DNA from: Propioniciclava sinopodophylli
GTDB lineage: Bacteria > Actinomycetota > Actinomycetes > Propionibacteriales > Propionibacteriaceae
Length of the DNA: 64,000 nucleotides
Reading direction: 5' to 3'
Assembly: GCF_004324755.1 (NCBI RefSeq)
Contig: NZ_SDMQ01000002.1
Span: 186,001-250,000 of the forward strand
The notes under the pieces were generated by a model. That model was not told the DNA's origin and searched no databases. It was given only the letters and a program-made list of their open reading frames with translations. The position numbers were made by a program, and so were the translations under genes. Positions 61,318 through 64,000 of the stretch are shown piece after piece (position 1 is the first letter of the stretch; each line of letters opens with the position of its first letter).

Positions 61318-62736
61318 TCAGCGTCGTGGCAGCTTCACCAGGTCGTCGATGCCGTGCAGCGTGGAGACCGCCGGCTCGTTCTGCAGGGTCGGGTCGACGG
61401 CCAGGTAGGCCTTCGTCTCGCGGGCGATCAGGCCCGAACAGATCAGCAGGCCGATCAGGTTCGGGATGGCCATCAGGCCGTTGGCGATGTCGGAGAACGT
61501 CCACACGAGCTCGAGCTCGCTCACGCAGCCGAGGAAGACAACCGCGCTGAACAGCAGGCGGTAGGGCACGACGCCCTTGATGCCGACCAGGCGTTCCACG
61601 TTGCGCTCGCCGTAGTAGGCCCAGCCGAGGATCGTGGAGTAGGCGAAGAACACGACCGAGATGGCGACGATCACGCCACCGCTCGTACCGGGGAGGCCGA
61701 GGGAGAAGCCCTCGGCAGTCAGCGAAGCGCCCTTCTTGTCGCTCATCCACGCGCCGGTGGAGACGATGACCAGGGCGGTCATGGAGACCACGATGATGGT
61801 GTCGATGAAGGTCTGGGTCATCGAGACCAGGCCCTGGCGGACGGGGTGCTTGGTCTTGGCCGCCGCGGCGACGATGGCCGCCGAGCCCATGCCGGACTCG
61901 TTGGAGAAGATGCCGCGCGCGATGCCGTACTGGATGGCTTGGGCCACGACCGAGCCCAGGAAGCCGCCCGCGGCGGCCGTGCCGGTGAACGCGTCGGAGA
62001 AGATCAGGGCGAACGCGCCGGGCAGGGCCTGCCAGTTGAGGCCGAGGACCACCAGCGCGCCGACGACGTAGATGATGATCATGACGGGCACGAAGCCGGC
62101 GGTGACGCGACCGATGACCCTGATGCCACCCAGCAGCACCGCCGCGGTGAGCACCGAGACGAAGATCGCGGTGACGATCGGGTCGACCGCGAACGTCTCC
62201 TGCAGCGTGTGCGCCACGGTGTTGGCCTGGGTCATGTTGCCGATGCCGAACGAGGCGATGACGGCGGCGACGGCGAAGAACAGGGCCAGGAACTTGCCCA
62301 ACCCGCCGCCGATCGCCTTCTGCAGGTAGTACTGCGGGCCGCCGGAGATCTCCCCCTTGGCGTCGAGCGTGCGGAAGCGCACCCCCATGAACGCCTCGGA
62401 GTACTTGGCGGCCATGCCGAAGATGGCCGAGACCCACATCCAGAACACCGCACCGGGGCCACCGAGGGTGATGGCCGTGGCCACACCCGCGATGTTGCCG
62501 ACACCGACGGTGGCGGCCAGCGCCGTGGTCAGAGCCTGGTAGTGGCTGACGTCACCGTCCTCCTCCAGTCCGTCGTGACGGTTGATGAACGCCAGGCGCA
62601 GGGCCGGCACGAGCTTGGTGAACTGCAGGCCGCCGAGGCGGACCGTCAGCCAGATGCCGGTTCCGAGCAGCAGGGGCAGGAGCACGAACGGCCCCCAGAC
62701 GATGTTGGCGATGTCGCCGAGCACTTGCTCCAGCAC
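61318..62736 (-). CDS. alanine/glycine:cation symporter (AGCS family)
   Basis: A 472-residue sodium:alanine or glycine symporter with about ten spans. Motifs: ATVGVGNIAGVATAITLGGP and FWMWVSAIFGMAAKYSEAFM, GGPQYYLQKAIG, SNESGMGSAAIVAAAAKTKH and AYSTILGWAYYGERN. GTG 62736 has AGGA four to seven bases upstream; GTG 62748 in frame is an alternative. It is preceded by a hairpin that closes the dpr genes. Confidence 0.93.
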   Translation of the reverse strand: MLEQVLGDIANIVWGPFVLLPLLLGTGIWLTVRLGGLQFTKLVPALRLAFINRHDGLEEDGDVSHYQALTTALAATVGVGNIAGVATAITLGGPGAVFWMWVSAIFGMAAKYSEAFMGVRFRTLDAKGEISGGPQYYLQKAIGGGLGKFLALFFAVAAVIASFGIGNMTQANTVAHTLQETFAVDPIVTAIFVSVLTAAVLLGGIRVIGRVTAGFVPVMIIIYVVGALVVLGLNWQALPGAFALIFSDAFTGTAAAGGFLGSVVAQAIQYGIARGIFSNESGMGSAAIVAAAAKTKHPVRQGLVSMTQTFIDTIIVVSMTALVIVSTGAWMSDKKGASLTAEGFSLGLPGTSGGVIVAISVVFFAYSTILGWAYYGERNVERLVGIKGVVPYRLLFSAVVFLGCVSELELVWTFSDIANGLMAIPNLIGLLICSGLIARETKAYLAVDPTLQNEPAVSTLHGIDDLVKLPRR

Positions 62737-62843
62737 GATGTTCCTCACGACGGTTGGACGGGCGCTACATGAGACCATCCCGAAAACCGTCGTGGCAAGC
62801 ACCCGGCCGACCATTCCACGCCTTGGTCGCTCCAAGCGTTGAC

Positions 62844-62882
62844 GGGCAGGCCGCGTCCAGGGTGTGCCTGGGCGGCCCGCCC
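62844..62882 (-). terminator. hairpin after dprE2
   Basis: GGGC-GGCCG-CCAGG blocks pair with CCTGG-CGGCC-GCCC across a GTGTG loop, with small bulges. It follows the dprE2 stop by 12 bases on the minus strand. Confidence 0.65.
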
Positions 62883-62894
62883 CAGGTCTATCGC

Positions 62895-63656
62895 TCAGAT
62901 GGGCAGGCGCTGGAAGATCGGGGCCGGGATGTGCCGCAGGACGAACATGACGGCCTCGAACGCCGGGGGCGTCCAGACGACGCGCTGGCCCTTGCGGGCG
63001 GCCGTGACCACCAGCGAGGCGACCTCGTCCGGGTTGAGGGTGAGCGGGGCCTCCTTGACGTGCGCCGACATGCGGGTGCGCACCTGGCCCGGGCGGACGA
63101 CGAGCACGTTCACCCCCGACGGCGCGAGCGCGTCGCCGAGGTTGGTGTAGAAGCCGTCGAGGCCGGCCTTGGTGGAGCCGTAGACGAAGTTCGAGCGGCG
63201 CACCTTGAGGCCGGCGGCCGAGCTCATGGCGATGATCTGGCCGAAGCCCTGGGCCTTCATCCGCTGTCCGAGCAGCACGCCGACGCTCAGCGCCCCGGTG
63301 TAGTTCACCTGCGCCGCGAGGACCGCCTTGCGCTGGTCGGTCCACAGCTCTTCGTTGTCGCCGAGGACGCCGAACGCCACGATCGCCACGTCGACATCGC
63401 CGCCGGCCCATGCGGACTCCATGAACGCCGGGTGCGCGTCGAAGTCGGTGGCGTCGAAGTCGAGCACCTCGACCTCGCGCGCGCCGGCGTTGGTGAGGGC
63501 GGACACGGTGGCGTCCGTGCGGTCGTCGCCGGGCTGGACGCCCAGGACGACGCGGGCGGGCGCGTGGGAGAGGTACTCCCCCACGATCGCCAGGCCGATC
63601 TCGGACGTGCCGCCCAGCAGCAGGATGGTCTGGGGGTTGCCGGTGGCGTCGATCAC
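62895..63656 (-). CDS. dprE2: decaprenylphosphoryl-2-keto-erythro-pentose reductase
   Basis: A 253-residue short-chain dehydrogenase. NAD(P) loop [11 protein letters not shown] and active-site Ser with YGSTKAG (Tyr-xxx-Lys). GTG 63656 overlaps the stop of the oxidase gene in GTGA. With DprE1 it epimerises decaprenylphosphoryl-ribose to the arabinose donor for cell-wall arabinan. The C-terminal membrane-proximal helix ([20 protein letters not shown]) is typical of DprE2. Confidence 0.9.
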   Translation of the reverse strand: MIDATGNPQTILLLGGTSEIGLAIVGEYLSHAPARVVLGVQPGDDRTDATVSALTNAGAREVEVLDFDATDFDAHPAFMESAWAGGDVDVAIVAFGVLGDNEELWTDQRKAVLAAQVNYTGALSVGVLLGQRMKAQGFGQIIAMSSAAGLKVRRSNFVYGSTKAGLDGFYTNLGDALAPSGVNVLVVRPGQVRTRMSAHVKEAPLTLNPDEVASLVVTAARKGQRVVWTPPAFEAVMFVLRHIPAPIFQRLPI

Positions 63657-64000
63657 ATCAGCTCCAGTCGTCGGGCCATGTCGGAGGCGAAGACCCCCGT
63701 CGGGTCGATCTCGCGGCGCGTGGCGATCCACGCGTCGATGTCGGGGTACATCGCGTGGAAGGTCTGCGCGGTCGTCCGCGAGTCCTTCGAGGTGTAGAGG
63801 CGTCCGCCGAATTCCAGCACGCGGGCGTCCAGCCCACCCAGGAACTCGGACAGTCCGGCCTTGATCGGGAAGTCAACGCACACGTTCCAGCCGGCCATCG
63901 GGTAGGACAGCGGTGCGCGGTTGCCCTCGCCGAACAGTTTGAACACGTTGAGGAAGGAGTAGTGCCCCGAGGCCTGGATGCTCGCGATGATCTTCTTGAA
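63653..64000 (-). CDS. dprE1: decaprenylphosphoryl-ribose oxidase, C-terminal part
   Basis: The frame is open to the window edge, so only the last 115 codons are seen. [60 protein letters not shown] and [20 protein letters not shown] match the C-terminal substrate domain of FAD-dependent DprE1-type oxidases. The Lys of YTSKDSRT fits the conserved substrate lysine, and the Cys of WNVCVDF the inhibitor-reactive Cys of mycobacterial DprE1. Coupled to dprE2. Confidence 0.88.
   Translation of the reverse strand, partial: FKKIIASIQASGHYSFLNVFKLFGEGNRAPLSYPMAGWNVCVDFPIKAGLSEFLGGLDARVLEFGGRLYTSKDSRTTAQTFHAMYPDIDAWIATRREIDPTGVFASDMARRLELM

Overview
The window is very GC-rich and densely packed, with GTG starts and 1- or 4-base stop/start overlaps throughout. 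The gene content is that of a high-GC actinobacterium: QcrCAB plus CtaC/D/E/F respiratory supercomplex genes, GuaB1, PspA with PspAA, DUF3043, DUF4191, DprE1/DprE2, DUF6457 and a GlnR-like box before glnA. My best guess is Propionibacteriales/Propionibacteriaceae. The class is secure; the family is an inference. No tRNA, rRNA, transposase or CRISPR array was recognised.

Layout. 1-7.3 kb: end of an esterase gene, a DEDDh/GIY-YIG nuclease fusion, a stand-alone Lrp-type RAM domain, a cyclophilin, a sunset-domain membrane protein, an orphan prepilin peptidase, and trpD coupled to a receiver-like protein. 7.5-17.1 kb: aerobic respiration (ctaE-qcrCAB forward, ctaC-ctaD-ctaF reverse), guaB1 and an ErpA-type Fe-S carrier. 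17.2-29.9 kb: pspA-pspAA-glycerate kinase-like operon, gcvT, pepA, the E2 acyltransferase and the lipoate genes lipB and lipA, with a double-domain, eukaryote-like phosphofructokinase between lipB and lipA. This part keeps the gene order known around Mycobacterium tuberculosis Rv2191-Rv2220.

29.9-58.4 kb looks like an island separating DUF4191 from RDD-glnA, which are neighbours in mycobacteria. It holds an ABC-F ATPase, a 23-codon small ORF, two coupled NarK transporters, and one long forward operon running from an Fe-S-type regulator through narGHJI, two small membrane proteins and DUF6457 to moeB-moeA-moaC-mobA-moaD. It also holds a DUF559-like gene bracketed by two inverted palindromic elements, a flavin protein gene, moaA-moaE-mog in reverse, and a peptide ABC transporter. 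Together these make a self-contained nitrate-respiration unit with its own molybdenum cofactor supply. 58.4-64 kb returns to the conserved core: RDD, glnA, a sulfurtransferase, an alanine/glycine:sodium symporter, dprE2 and the end of dprE1.

Three kinds of non-coding structure stand out. A 22-bp tandem repeat superfamily occurs at four loci, once in frame inside moeB. A palindromic element of about 85 bp occurs twice in opposite orientation around one gene. A TANNNT box 6-7 bases before the start codon, implying leaderless transcripts, occurs at about a dozen genes; at four of them it is built from the stop codon of the preceding gene.
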